From positions 1,045,001-1,109,000 of the forward strand of contig NZ_CANNEZ010000001.1 in the NCBI RefSeq assembly GCF_947503795.1: a stretch of 64,000 bases of DNA, read 5' to 3'. Each line of letters begins with the position of its first letter. Positions within the stretch are counted from its first letter, which is position 1. The notes beneath the pieces are model-generated. The model searched no databases, had not been told where the DNA came from, and saw only the letters and a program-made list of their open reading frames with translations. The DNA is from an uncultured Jannaschia sp. Its GTDB lineage: Bacteria; Pseudomonadota; Alphaproteobacteria; Rhodobacterales; Rhodobacteraceae. The translations under genes and the position numbers were made by a program. Shown here piece by piece: positions 26,167-34,351 of the stretch.

Positions 26167-27621
26167 ATGTTCACCCTCGCCATCGTCGGACGCCCCAATG
26201 TGGGCAAGTCCACCCTGTTCAACCGGCTGGTCGGCAAGCGGCTGGCGCTGGTCGACGACCAGCCCGGCGTCACGCGCGACCTGCGCGAGGGGGCCGCGCG
26301 GCTGGGTGACCTGAAATTCACCGTCATCGACACGGCCGGACTGGAAGAAGCGACGGACGACTCGCTCCAAGGCCGGATGCGGCGTCTGACCGAGCGTGCG
26401 GTCGACATGGCCGACGCGGCGCTCTTCGTGGTCGATGCGCGGGTCGGCGTCACCCCTGCCGACGAGGTCTTCGCCGACATCCTGCGCCGAAAGGGTCATC
26501 CCGTCCTCCTGGCCGCCAACAAGGCCGAGGGTCGGCTGGGCGAGGCCGGTATGTTCGAGGCTTACGGCCTGGGCCTCGGCGAGCCGATCGGCCTGAGCGC
26601 CGAGCATGGCGAGGGCATGGCCGATCTCGCCGCCGCGCTGCGTCCCTATATCGAAGCCAAGGCGGAGGCTCCGTCCGAGGAGGCCGAGGCGGAGATCGAG
26701 ATCGACGAGGACGACGTCGGCGATGAGGCCGATTGGGCCCCGACGGCCAAGCGTCCATTGAAGATCGCCGTGGTCGGACGTCCGAACGCGGGCAAGTCCA
26801 CCCTCATCAACCGCATCATCGGCGAAGAGCGCCTGCTGACCGGCCCCGAGGCCGGGATCACGCGCGACAGCATCGCGCTGGGTTTCGATTGGGACGGGGT
26901 GCCGACCCGGCTGTTTGATACGGCGGGGATGCGCAAGAAGGCCAAGGTGCAGGAGAAGCTCGAGAAGCTGTCGGTCTCCGACGGCCTGCGCGCGGTCAAG
27001 TTCGCCGAAGTTGTCGTCGTACTTCTGGACGCGGAGATTCCCTTCGAACAGCAGGACCTGCGCATCGCCGACCTCGCTTCGCGCGAGGGGCGCGCGGTGG
27101 TCGTCGCGGTCAACAAGTGGGACCTCGAGGAGAACAGGCAGGAGAAGCTGGCCGAGCTGAAGGAGTCGTTCGAGCGCCTTCTGCCGCAGCTTCGCGGTGC
27201 GCCGCTGGTCACGGTCTCGGCCAAGACGGGACGCGGGCTCGACCGGCTGCATGGCGCGATCCTGAAGGCCCACGCGGTCTGGAACCGGCGCGTGCCCACC
27301 GCGGCTCTGAACCGCTGGCTCACCGGCATGCTGGAGCAGCATCCGCCCCCCGCGCCGCAAGGCCGCCGCATCAAGATGCGCTACGCCACGCAGGTGAAGA
27401 CCCGGCCGCCGGGCTTCGTCGTGATGTGCTCGCATCCCGAGGCCATCCCCGACAGCTACACGCGCTATCTCATCAATGGTCTGCGCGAGGATTTCGACAT
27501 GCCGGGCACGCCGATCCGCCTGCACATGCGCGGACAAGGCGATGCGAACCCCTACAAGGGCAAGAAGCGGGTGCAGGCCTCGCGGCTCCGCAAGCATGTC
27601 GAGGGTCGCCGAAAGGATTGA
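26167..27621 (+). CDS. der: Ribosome-associated GTPase Der (EngA)
   Basis: A 484-residue GTPase with two tandem G domains, needed for 50S subunit maturation. G domain 1 has GRPNVGKST (8-16), DTAGLEE and NKAEG. G domain 2 begins near residue 198 with [14 protein letters not shown] and includes DTAGMRKK and NKWD. A KH-like C-terminal domain ends [11 protein letters not shown] 30-residue acidic linker (about 158-190, [13 protein letters not shown]) joins the G domains. Length and order match the family. It is the last gene of the yfgM-bamB-der cluster. Confidence 0.97.
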   Translation: MFTLAIVGRPNVGKSTLFNRLVGKRLALVDDQPGVTRDLREGAARLGDLKFTVIDTAGLEEATDDSLQGRMRRLTERAVDMADAALFVVDARVGVTPADEVFADILRRKGHPVLLAANKAEGRLGEAGMFEAYGLGLGEPIGLSAEHGEGMADLAAALRPYIEAKAEAPSEEAEAEIEIDEDDVGDEADWAPTAKRPLKIAVVGRPNAGKSTLINRIIGEERLLTGPEAGITRDSIALGFDWDGVPTRLFDTAGMRKKAKVQEKLEKLSVSDGLRAVKFAEVVVVLLDAEIPFEQQDLRIADLASREGRAVVVAVNKWDLEENRQEKLAELKESFERLLPQLRGAPLVTVSAKTGRGLDRLHGAILKAHAVWNRRVPTAALNRWLTGMLEQHPPPAPQGRRIKMRYATQVKTRPPGFVVMCSHPEAIPDSYTRYLINGLREDFDMPGTPIRLHMRGQGDANPYKGKKRVQASRLRKHVEGRRKD

Positions 27622-27718
27622 ATTCGAACGGTTCGCCCAACTTCCGACACCGCGCGGCCGGGTTGGAACCGCGCACCGGATCGAGACGGGTCCTTGTCAA
27701 CTCACAAGGATATTCCCG

Positions 27719-27922
27719 ATGACCTGCAACGCGATCCCTTCGTCCCTATCAACCTTCGCCCGCGCCGAGGAGGGCGCCGTCACCGTCGACTGGGTGGTGC
27801 TCACCGCCGCGCTGGTCGGCCTCGGGCTCGCCGTGCTGGGCGTGGTGTCGAGCGGGGTGCAGGACATCTCGAGCGATCTAGACACGCAGCTTCAAGCGAC
27901 GTCGGTCGAACCCGCCTTCTGA
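27719..27922 (+). CDS. Small Flp-pilin-like membrane peptide
   Basis: A 67-residue product with a short polar leader (MTCNAIPSSLSTFARAE), then EGAVTVDWVVLTAALVGLGL. This acidic residue before a long hydrophobic helix is typical of Flp/TadE-type pilins and small roseobacter pilus-like proteins. A tail of about 25 polar residues follows. AAGGA eight bases before the ATG supports translation. No tad assembly or prepilin peptidase gene is nearby, so it may be an orphan pilin substrate or an unrelated membrane peptide. Confidence 0.65.
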   Translation: MTCNAIPSSLSTFARAEEGAVTVDWVVLTAALVGLGLAVLGVVSSGVQDISSDLDTQLQATSVEPAF

Positions 27923-27932
27923 CGCCCGGGAC

Positions 27933-27962
27933 GGGACGCGGGGCCGGTCGGTCCCGCGTCCC
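27933..27962. terminator. 10-bp stem-loop between convergent genes
   Basis: GGGACGCGGG (27933-27942) pairs perfectly with CCCGCGTCCC (27953-27962) across a ten-base loop. It lies midway between the Flp-like gene and grxD, which converge. It is a likely bidirectional terminator, without a U-tract. Confidence 0.6.
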
Positions 27963-27971
27963 GGATCCCGA

Positions 27972-28334
27972 TCAGGCGTTGGCTTCGCGGATCTTGTCGG
28001 CGGCGTCCTTGTCGAACGCGATGCCCTTGTCGGCCAGCATCGTGTCCAGTTCGCCGGAAAGCGTCATCTCGGTGATGATGTCGCAGCCGCCGACGAACTC
28101 GCCCTTCACGTAGAGCTGCGGGATCGTCGGCCAGTCGGAATAGTCCTTGATGCCCTGCCGGATGCCGTCATCGGCCAGCACGTTCACGTCGGCGTATTCC
28201 ACGCCCATGTAATTCAGCACGCCCGCCACCTTGGACGAGAACCCGCATTGCGGCATCGCCTTGGTGCCCTTCATGAACAGCACGACATCGTTGGCCTTCA
28301 CGGTCTCGTCGATCTGGGTCTTCGCATCCGACAT
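27972..28334 (-). CDS. grxD: Monothiol glutaredoxin (Grx4/GrxD)
   Basis: A 120-residue CGFS-type glutaredoxin that binds a [2Fe-2S] cluster with glutathione and passes it to apo-proteins, working with BolA. The active site is MPQCGFSSKV (Cys30); downstream are DWPTIPQLYVKGEFVGG and CDIITEM. Length is typical. It closes a three-gene operon bolA - small membrane protein - grxD; the upstream gene ends three bases before its start. The BolA-Grx pairing is widely conserved and supports an iron-sulfur trafficking role. Confidence 0.96.
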   Translation of the reverse strand: MSDAKTQIDETVKANDVVLFMKGTKAMPQCGFSSKVAGVLNYMGVEYADVNVLADDGIRQGIKDYSDWPTIPQLYVKGEFVGGCDIITEMTLSGELDTMLADKGIAFDKDAADKIREANA

Positions 28335-28337
28335 GGA

Positions 28338-28604
28338 TCAGCTCCTGTGTGTTCCGTTGCGGCGCGGCACGAAGGCGCGCGCGTATTCCTGGGGGTCCTG
28401 CGGCACCCGCGTCACGAGGCGGTTTCCGCCGCCGCCGGCCCCCGAGCAGTATTCGCTGACGATCTCGGTATAGCCGTCGCCGGGCGGGATGCCGCGCGGG
28501 CGTCCGCCATCGTCCTGCCGCGCCTCGGCGCGCATGATCCAGAGCGCCCGCAGCGCCAGCACGAGGATGATCCCGCCCCCGATGATTGCCGACAGAAGGC
28601 TCAT
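28338..28604 (-). CDS. Small membrane protein between bolA and grxD
   Basis: An 88-residue protein with one N-terminal helix (LLSAIIGGGIILVLALRALW, residues 3-22) and a charged Gly/Arg-rich remainder with a single cysteine in SEYCSGAGGGG. It is not recognised as a known family. Its ATG overlaps the bolA stop (ATGA) and its stop lies three bases before grxD, so all three are probably translated together. Placement suggests a role near the BolA-glutaredoxin pair; function is unknown. Confidence 0.75.
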   Translation of the reverse strand: MSLLSAIIGGGIILVLALRALWIMRAEARQDDGGRPRGIPPGDGYTEIVSEYCSGAGGGGNRLVTRVPQDPQEYARAFVPRRNGTHRS

Positions 28605-28843
28605 TCCGGCACCCGCGTCGTCAGGGCGAGGGCGTGCAGCTCGCCATGCGCGCCGTCCATCTTGCCCTTGAGCGCCGCATAGACCGCGCGCTGCTGGGCG
28701 ACGCGGGACTGGCCGCGAAAGCTCTCGTCGACGACCTCGGCGGCATAGTGATTGCCGTCCCCCGCGAGGTCCGTGATCGTGATCCGCGCATCCGGAAAGC
28801 CTTCGCGGATGAGATCCTCGATTTCGCGTGCCTGCATCGCCAT
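28601..28843 (-). CDS. bolA: BolA-family protein
   Basis: An 80-residue BolA/YrbA-type protein that forms a heterodimer with monothiol glutaredoxins to hold a [2Fe-2S] cluster. It shows IEDLIREGFPDARITITDL, GNHYAAEVV with the conserved histidine, and SFRGQSRVAQQRAVYAAL. GGAG before the ATG at 28843 favours that start over Met3. It opens the bolA-membrane protein-grxD operon. Confidence 0.93.
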   Translation of the reverse strand: MAMQAREIEDLIREGFPDARITITDLAGDGNHYAAEVVDESFRGQSRVAQQRAVYAALKGKMDGAHGELHALALTTRVPE

Positions 28844-28969
28844 GGCCGTCTCCGTTGCCGTCCCCTCCTAGCTAGGCAAGGGGCGCGGCGGGGGCAAGGT
28901 CATGCGGCGCGTCGCCGGGACGGCGGGTCAGCCGTTGCAAGGCGCGGGGCGCGCGCGTAACCCGATGGA

Positions 28970-29779
28970 ATGCGTATTCTCTTCCTCGGCGACGTCATGG
29001 GTCGCGCCGGGCGCCAAGCCGTCACCGATCGTCTGCCCGGACTGCGCACCGACTGGCAGCTGGATGCGGTCGTCGTCAACGGCGAGAACGCGTCCTCGGG
29101 GCGGGGCCTGAACGCGGCACAGGCGGCGGGTCTCTTCGACGCGGGCGCCGATGTCGTGACGCTGGGCGACCATGCCTTCGACCAGAAGGACATGGCCCGC
29201 GCCATCGAGGACGACCCGCGCATCCTGCGGCCCGTGAACTACGCCAAATCCGCGCCCGGCCGCGGCGCGCGCATCTACGAGATCGGGGGCCGCAAGCTCC
29301 TGGTGGCGCAGGTCTTGGGCCGGGTCTTCATGTCGCGGCAATACGACGATCCCTTCGCGCCGGTCGATACGATCCTCAAGGCCCAGACGCTGGGCCGCAC
29401 GGTCGATGCGATCCTGATCGACATGCATTGCGAGGCCACGTCCGAGAAGATGGCGATGGGGCACTTCTGCGACGGGCGCGCCAGCATCGTCGTCGGCACG
29501 CATACCCATGTGCCCACGGCCGATGCCTGCATCCTGCCCGGCGGAACGGCGTATCAGACCGATGCGGGCATGTGCGGCGACTACGACAGCGTGATCGGCA
29601 TGCAGAAGGCCGAACCGCTGCGCCGCTTCGTCGTCGGAATGCCCAAGGACCGGTTCGAGCCCGCGACCGGCGAGGCGACGCTCTGCGGCCTCTTCGTGGA
29701 AACGGACGATACGACGGGGCTGGCGTCACGCGTCGCGCAGGTCCGGGTCGGCGGACGGCTGGGGCAGGCGGCGCCATGA
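28970..29779 (+). CDS. ymdB: YmdB-type metallophosphoesterase (TIGR00282 family)
   Basis: A 269-residue calcineurin-like phosphoesterase; B. subtilis YmdB hydrolyses 2',3'- and 3',5'-cyclic nucleotides. Metal motifs are GDVMGRAGR (Asp8), NGENAS and GTHTHVPTAD. The canonical GNH motif reads GDHAFD here, an Asn-to-Asp change at a metal-bridging position. Length matches the family. The start is the ATG at 28970; the ribosome binding site is weak. Its stop overlaps the ATG of a 16-codon frame that in turn overlaps the next gene. Substrate in this organism is not known. Confidence 0.9.
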   Translation: MRILFLGDVMGRAGRQAVTDRLPGLRTDWQLDAVVVNGENASSGRGLNAAQAAGLFDAGADVVTLGDHAFDQKDMARAIEDDPRILRPVNYAKSAPGRGARIYEIGGRKLLVAQVLGRVFMSRQYDDPFAPVDTILKAQTLGRTVDAILIDMHCEATSEKMAMGHFCDGRASIVVGTHTHVPTADACILPGGTAYQTDAGMCGDYDSVIGMQKAEPLRRFVVGMPKDRFEPATGEATLCGLFVETDDTTGLASRVAQVRVGGRLGQAAP

Positions 29780-29826
29780 CGCGCCGGTCGGCGGGGCGGC
29801 CCAGGCGGCACGGGGCGCGCGCGTGA
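29776..29826 (+). CDS. 16-codon arginine-rich mini-ORF bridging ymdB and the SLC13 gene
   Basis: The frame MTRRSAGRPRRHGARA starts with an ATG overlapping the ymdB stop (ATGA), and its TGA overlaps the GTG of the transporter (GTGA). The spacing gives an unbroken chain of coupled re-initiation events across a 43-base gap. The peptide has six arginines. It may matter only as a relay for ribosomes rather than as a product. Confidence 0.35.
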   Translation: MTRRSAGRPRRHGARA

Positions 29827-31601
29827 CCTGGCTCGACCTGCCGCAACCGGCCGAGGCGTGGGTGACGCTGGGCGTGCTGGTGGCGATGCTGGCGCTCTTC
29901 ATGCGCGAGACCTATCCGACCGAGGTGGTCGCCATGGGCGGCGCGGTCCTGCTGCTCGCGCTCGGCATCCTGCCCTACGAGGCGGGGGTGGCCGCGCTGT
30001 CGAACCCGGCGCCTTGGACGATCGCGGCGATGTTCCTCCTGATGGGGGCGCTGGTCCGGACCGGCGCGCTCGACTGGTTCACCCGCTTCGCCGAGGGGCA
30101 GGTAGGCGCGCGCCCCCGGCTGGGCATCGCGGTGCTTCTGGCCTTCGTTCTGGTGGCCTCCGCCTTCGTGGCCAACACGCCCGTCGTCGTCGTGATGATC
30201 CCGGTCTTCGTGCAACTGGCGCGCTCGATGGGGCTGGCGCCCTCGAAGCTCCTGATCCCGCTCAGCTACGCGTCGATCCTCGGGGGCACGATCACGCTGA
30301 TCGGCACCTCGACGAACCTCCTGGTCGACGGCGTGGCGCGCGCGCGGGGGCTCGAGCCGTTCTCGATCTTCGAAGTCTCGCCGCTTGCCATCCCGCTGGC
30401 ACTGATCGGGATGGCCTATCTCTACCTCGTCGGCCGCCACCTTCTGCCCGAGCGCACGTCGATGGCCGCGATGCTGGGCCCCCGGAAGGCGGCCAAGTTC
30501 TTCGCCGAAGCGGTCATCCCGCCCGAATCGAACCTGATCGGGCGCGAGGTGCTGGATGTGAAGCTCTTCCAGCGCGAGGGCGTGCGCCTGATCGACGTGG
30601 TCCGGGGCGACGCGTCGCTCAGGCGCGCTTTGAAGGATGTGACGCTGCGCGTCGGCGATCGCGTGATCCTGCGCACCGAGATCGCGGAGCTTCTGACGCT
30701 GCAGCGCAATCCCGATCTCAAGCGCATCGACCAGGTCGGCGCGGTCGAGACGGCGACGGTCGAGATCCTGATCACGCCGGATGCCAAGATGGTCGGGCGG
30801 CGGCTGGGGGCGTTGCGCCTCCGGCGGCGCTACGGCGTCTACGTGCTCGCGCTCCATCGCCGCGACCGGAACGTACAGGGTCAGCTCGACGACGTGACCG
30901 TGCGCGTGGGCGACACGCTTCTCCTCGAAGGCGCGGCCGAGGATATCCACCGCATGGCGGCCGACCTGAACCTGGTCGAGGTGAACGCCCCGTCGGACCG
31001 TGCCTTCAGGCGCGAGCGGGCTTGGATCCCCGTCGCGGCCGTGACGGGGATCGTCATTCTCTCGGCCTTCGATCTGGCCCCGATCTTCGCGCTGGCGGTC
31101 ATGGGGGCCGTCATCGTGCTGATGACCCGCTCGGTCGATGCCGACGAGGCGTTCGGTTTCGTCGATGGGCGTCTCTTGGCGATGATCTTCGCGATGCTGG
31201 CCGTGGGCGCGGCGCTCGAGGCGTCGGGCGCGGTCGAGATGATCGTGAACGCGGTCGCGCCGTGGCTTCGGGGCCTGCCGGACCCGCTTCTGGTGCTGGC
31301 GGTGTTCACGCTGACGACGGTGCTGACGGAAACGGTGTCCAACAATGCCGTCGCGGTGGTCGTCACCCCCATCGCGATCGCGCTGGCTTCGGCGCTCGGG
31401 GTCGATCCGCGCCCGCTGGTCGTCGCGGTGATGGTGGGGGCGAGTTGTGCCTTTTCCACACCCATCGGGTACCAGACGAACATGCTGGTCTATGGCCCCG
31501 GCGGGTATCGGTTTACGGACTTCCTCAAAGTCGGTATCGGCATGAACGTCATCGTCGCGCTGGTCTCGGCCGTCCTGATCCCGGTCATCTGGCCGCTCTG
31601 A
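29823..31601 (+). CDS. SLC13-family (DASS) anion transporter with two TrkA-C domains
   Basis: A 592-residue inner-membrane protein. Hydrophobic helices at the N-terminus include the family segment VLVASAFVANTPVVVVMIPV and a Ser-rich TLIGTSTNLLVDG loop near 160. A central cytoplasmic insert (about 215-385) carries two RCK/TrkA-C regulatory modules, each with xVGDxxxL motifs (RVGDRVILR and RVGDTLLLE). A second membrane half follows with TLTTVLTETVSNNAVAVVVTPIA, the matching pore loop. This architecture occurs in putative sulfate or dicarboxylate transporters. The GTG start is fixed by coupling. Substrate is not predictable from sequence; sulfate would suit the sulfotransferase context but is speculative. 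Confidence 0.88.
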   Translation: MTWLDLPQPAEAWVTLGVLVAMLALFMRETYPTEVVAMGGAVLLLALGILPYEAGVAALSNPAPWTIAAMFLLMGALVRTGALDWFTRFAEGQVGARPRLGIAVLLAFVLVASAFVANTPVVVVMIPVFVQLARSMGLAPSKLLIPLSYASILGGTITLIGTSTNLLVDGVARARGLEPFSIFEVSPLAIPLALIGMAYLYLVGRHLLPERTSMAAMLGPRKAAKFFAEAVIPPESNLIGREVLDVKLFQREGVRLIDVVRGDASLRRALKDVTLRVGDRVILRTEIAELLTLQRNPDLKRIDQVGAVETATVEILITPDAKMVGRRLGALRLRRRYGVYVLALHRRDRNVQGQLDDVTVRVGDTLLLEGAAEDIHRMAADLNLVEVNAPSDRAFRRERAWIPVAAVTGIVILSAFDLAPIFALAVMGAVIVLMTRSVDADEAFGFVDGRLLAMIFAMLAVGAALEASGAVEMIVNAVAPWLRGLPDPLLVLAVFTLTTVLTETVSNNAVAVVVTPIAIALASALGVDPRPLVVAVMVGASCAFSTPIGYQTNMLVYGPGGYRFTDFLKVGIGMNVIVALVSAVLIPVIWPL

Positions 31602-31623
31602 GAATACGCTTGCGGAGGTTTCC

Positions 31624-32049
31624 ATGCGCCCTGTCCTGTTCGTCCTGCCGCTGGCGCTCTGCGCCTGTGTGCCGATCACAACGACCGGCGACGGGGCCGA
31701 AGCGGTCGCGGGGCCGCCGCGCGTGGCCGGAGCGGTGGCGACCGGAAGCCGGGTCAACATCCGGATGACCGACGGCGCGCGTTGCGTCGGCATCCGCCCC
31801 GAAGGACAGCAGTCGGGCTGGTCCGGCGTGACCGGCGACTGCGCCTACCAGTTGCCCTACACGGTCAGCTACAAGCAGGGCGGCAGCACCGCGCGCTTCA
31901 CCATCGAGGACCCGCAGGGGATCGACGTCTCGGGTGGCCAACTGGGCGCGCGCGCCGAGATCTTCGTGACGGATGTGGACGGCACGCGCCGCCTCTTCGT
32001 GTCGCCGCTGGGCTCGAACGTCCGCCTCAGCACCGCGCCCGCGAGCTGA
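31624..32049 (+). CDS. Hypothetical lipoprotein
   Basis: A 141-residue predicted lipoprotein: signal MRPVLFVLPLALCACVPI with lipobox LCAC (Cys15). Residues 40-135 form a beta-rich domain containing GARCVGIRP, GDCAYQLPYTVSYKQGG and FVTDVDGTRRLFVSP. The two internal cysteines could pair. A good GGAGG lies five bases before the ATG. It follows the transporter by 22 bases and may be co-transcribed. Family is not recognised. Confidence 0.75.
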   Translation: MRPVLFVLPLALCACVPITTTGDGAEAVAGPPRVAGAVATGSRVNIRMTDGARCVGIRPEGQQSGWSGVTGDCAYQLPYTVSYKQGGSTARFTIEDPQGIDVSGGQLGARAEIFVTDVDGTRRLFVSPLGSNVRLSTAPAS

Positions 32050-32129
32050 ACGACGGGCGGGCCTGAGGCGGTACGGTCCGAGATTTCAGGAAGGTCCCGA
32101 TCGGCGTGTCCTGCGTCGGCCCGAGCCGT

Positions 32130-33131
32130 CTATTCGCCTGCGAGCAGCATCGCGGTGCCGCCATCCGGTCGCGTGGGCGACAGACCCGGCGGCGCATCGC
32201 GTCCGCGTTCGGCCAGGCGCGCCAACGCGTCGTTCAGGCGGCGGCGTGCCGCGGGGTTGTCGCCTTGGTGGTGCAGGATATGCCCGGCCAACAGGGCCTG
32301 GAGCCACGGCCGATCGGTTCGGTCGAGCTTGCGCATCAGCCCCGCGAGATAGTCGGCATCGTTGCGCCGCCGCCGCCAGAGTTCCGCGAAGCCATTGGTG
32401 TCGAGCGCATCGTTCCCCGCCATCGCCACCAGACGGTCGAGAATGCCGATCCGGGCCAGTGCCCCCCAGATGTCGCCGCCCGCATGGGCCGCGGGCAGAC
32501 GGATAACGTGATCGCCGCGAAAGAGGCTGGCATGCATGGCATCGGTCGCACGGGTCGGGTCGGTCACGACGAAGACCTTGGCCGCCGCGTCGATCAGGTC
32601 GGCGGCGTTGCCATAGCGCGGCCCGAAGGACATCGCGCGGCTGGACCGGAAGCGATGTTCCCAAGGGGTGACGTCGCGGTCGAGCGTGGCATAGGGCTGC
32701 GCGAGGAAGACCAACGCGCCGGGCGACGCGACGCTGAAGGCCCCGGCGGCATAGGCGCCGATCCCGCCCCCGGCGAAGACCACCGTATCGAATTCGTCGA
32801 AGAAGCCGTCATCCGTCAACTCGTCGAAGAAATCGAAGAGCTTGCGGTCGCGGAACCACGTCCGGCCGTCGGCCATGATCGTCAGGGTCGAGTAGTTGCG
32901 CTTCCGGGCGGGTCCCGCACTCCAGGGAAGGCCGCCGGGCGAGGACCGCACGGCGTCGAGATCCTCGAACGAGACCAGAAGGTTCGGCCCGCTGCGCCGC
33001 ATCAGCGCCAGATGCGATTCGCCCACGTCCCGCAGGAAACCGCCCGCACCCGCCGAGGCGTCGAGCGCCTGGCGGTGCGCCGCCCGAGAGAGGGTCTCGG
33101 GCGCGTCGACTGGATCGTCGGCATCGGCCAT
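32130..33131 (-). CDS. Roseobacter protein usually labelled PAPS reductase; function uncertain
   Basis: A 333-residue cytosolic protein belonging to a Rhodobacterales family often named phosphoadenosine phosphosulfate reductase, though the reductase motifs (ECGLH and the PAPS loop) are absent. Visible features are GPNLLVSFEDLDAVR, TIMADGRTWFRD, DTVVFAGGGIGAYAAGAFSV (an elbow-like glycine pattern without Ser), RAMSFGPRYGNAADLIDAA and a helical, TPR-like tail (ALLAGHILHHQGDNPAARRR). The ATG at 33131 follows GGAGGG. It diverges from two glycosyltransferase genes, and members of this family tend to occur near such genes, so a role in surface glycan or protein modification is suggested by context only. 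Confidence 0.65.
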   Translation of the reverse strand: MADADDPVDAPETLSRAAHRQALDASAGAGGFLRDVGESHLALMRRSGPNLLVSFEDLDAVRSSPGGLPWSAGPARKRNYSTLTIMADGRTWFRDRKLFDFFDELTDDGFFDEFDTVVFAGGGIGAYAAGAFSVASPGALVFLAQPYATLDRDVTPWEHRFRSSRAMSFGPRYGNAADLIDAAAKVFVVTDPTRATDAMHASLFRGDHVIRLPAAHAGGDIWGALARIGILDRLVAMAGNDALDTNGFAELWRRRRNDADYLAGLMRKLDRTDRPWLQALLAGHILHHQGDNPAARRRLNDALARLAERGRDAPPGLSPTRPDGGTAMLLAGE

Positions 33132-33301
33132 CGGGCGATTCCCTCCGGAACAGTTCGGAACGCGTTCGATGCTCAGGCTAGCGCGAAAAACCTTAACGTT
33201 CAGGCACAAAAACGCCCGGTTTGCTTGATATTCCCGGCGCATTGTCCCCGTATCGCGATCAGTGACCGTCTTTTGACCCTGCCGTCCGGGAATTCACCCC
33301 A

Positions 33302-34351
33302 ATGACCGACCCCGCCCGTCCCCGCATCACGGTGGTGACCTGTCTGCGCGATGAAGGCCCCTTCGTGGTCGAATGGCTGGCCCATCTGCGCGCGCTCGGG
33401 GTGGACCGCGTGCTGGCTTATTCGAACGATTGCCGCGACGGGACCGAGGCGCTGCTAGACGCGCTCGCACCCGCGGGCGTCGTTCATGTGTCTCAGGGCG
33501 ATATTCGCGACACGCCGGGGCCGGCGCCGCAGTGGCGCGCATTGTCCGAGGCCTGGGACCACGAAACCTGCGCCGGTGCTGACTGGCTGCTGCATCTCGA
33601 TCCCGACGAATGGATCGCGCTTGACGGGCCAGGCGACCTCGTGTCGCTGATCGCCGAGGCGGGTTCGGTCGACGCTATCGTGATGCCGTGGCGGCTTTTC
33701 GGGTCGGCTGGGCGGCTAACCCCCGGCACCGGCCTGACGCCCGAGCGGTTTCGGCGGGCGGCCCCGGTCGGGCTGGCCTATCCGGCGCTGGCGAGCTTCG
33801 TGAAGACGCTGTTCCGTCGCGACGGCCCGTTCGAGGGCTTCGGCATCCACCGGCCCCGGCAGGGGGGCGTGCCGCGCCTCGTGGACGACACGCTGGCCCC
33901 GCTCGACGAATTCGCCGCCGCGCCGTCGCGCATCCTGCTCTGGCGTGGAGGCGCCGCGCCCGCGGGCCGCCGCGTCCAGCTCAACCACTATTCCGTCCGC
34001 TCGATCCACGAGTTCCTCGTCAAGCGCGGGCGCGGGCTGCCGAACCACGTGGGCAAGCCCATCGACCTCACCTACTGGGTGGAGCGCAACTTCAACCAGG
34101 ACGAATGCACCATGATCGATCCGCAGCTCGACGCGGTGCGGGCCGAATGCGCCGCGCTGCGGGCGCGGCCCGGCGTGTCCGAGGCCGAAGCGGCCTGCCG
34201 CGACGCCCATCGTGCGGCGCTGGAGGCCGTGCTCGCCACCGAAGAGGGCGCGGTCCTCTGCGGCCGCCTCGCGCTTGCCGGTGGATCGGTCGCGCCCGAT
34301 GCACGGCTGGGGCGCGCTCTGGTGGGGCTGCGTCAGAGGGCGTCGCGATGA
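33302..34351 (+). CDS. GT-A-like glycosyltransferase (family 2/92 type)
   Basis: A 349-residue protein with a GT-A nucleotide-sugar fold: opening ITVVTCLRDEGPFVVEWLAH, the metal motif LHLDPDEW (D100, D102), then IVMPWRLFGS, SFVKTLFRR and LNHYSVRSIHEFLVKRGRG. The tail is helical and alanine-rich. Sugar donor and acceptor are unknown; no membrane segment is present, so it probably acts at the cytosolic face. The next gene starts inside its stop codon (ATGA) and carries a homologous domain, so the two probably act in sequence on one glycan. Confidence 0.82.
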   Translation: MTDPARPRITVVTCLRDEGPFVVEWLAHLRALGVDRVLAYSNDCRDGTEALLDALAPAGVVHVSQGDIRDTPGPAPQWRALSEAWDHETCAGADWLLHLDPDEWIALDGPGDLVSLIAEAGSVDAIVMPWRLFGSAGRLTPGTGLTPERFRRAAPVGLAYPALASFVKTLFRRDGPFEGFGIHRPRQGGVPRLVDDTLAPLDEFAAAPSRILLWRGGAAPAGRRVQLNHYSVRSIHEFLVKRGRGLPNHVGKPIDLTYWVERNFNQDECTMIDPQLDAVRAECAALRARPGVSEAEAACRDAHRAALEAVLATEEGAVLCGRLALAGGSVAPDARLGRALVGLRQRASR

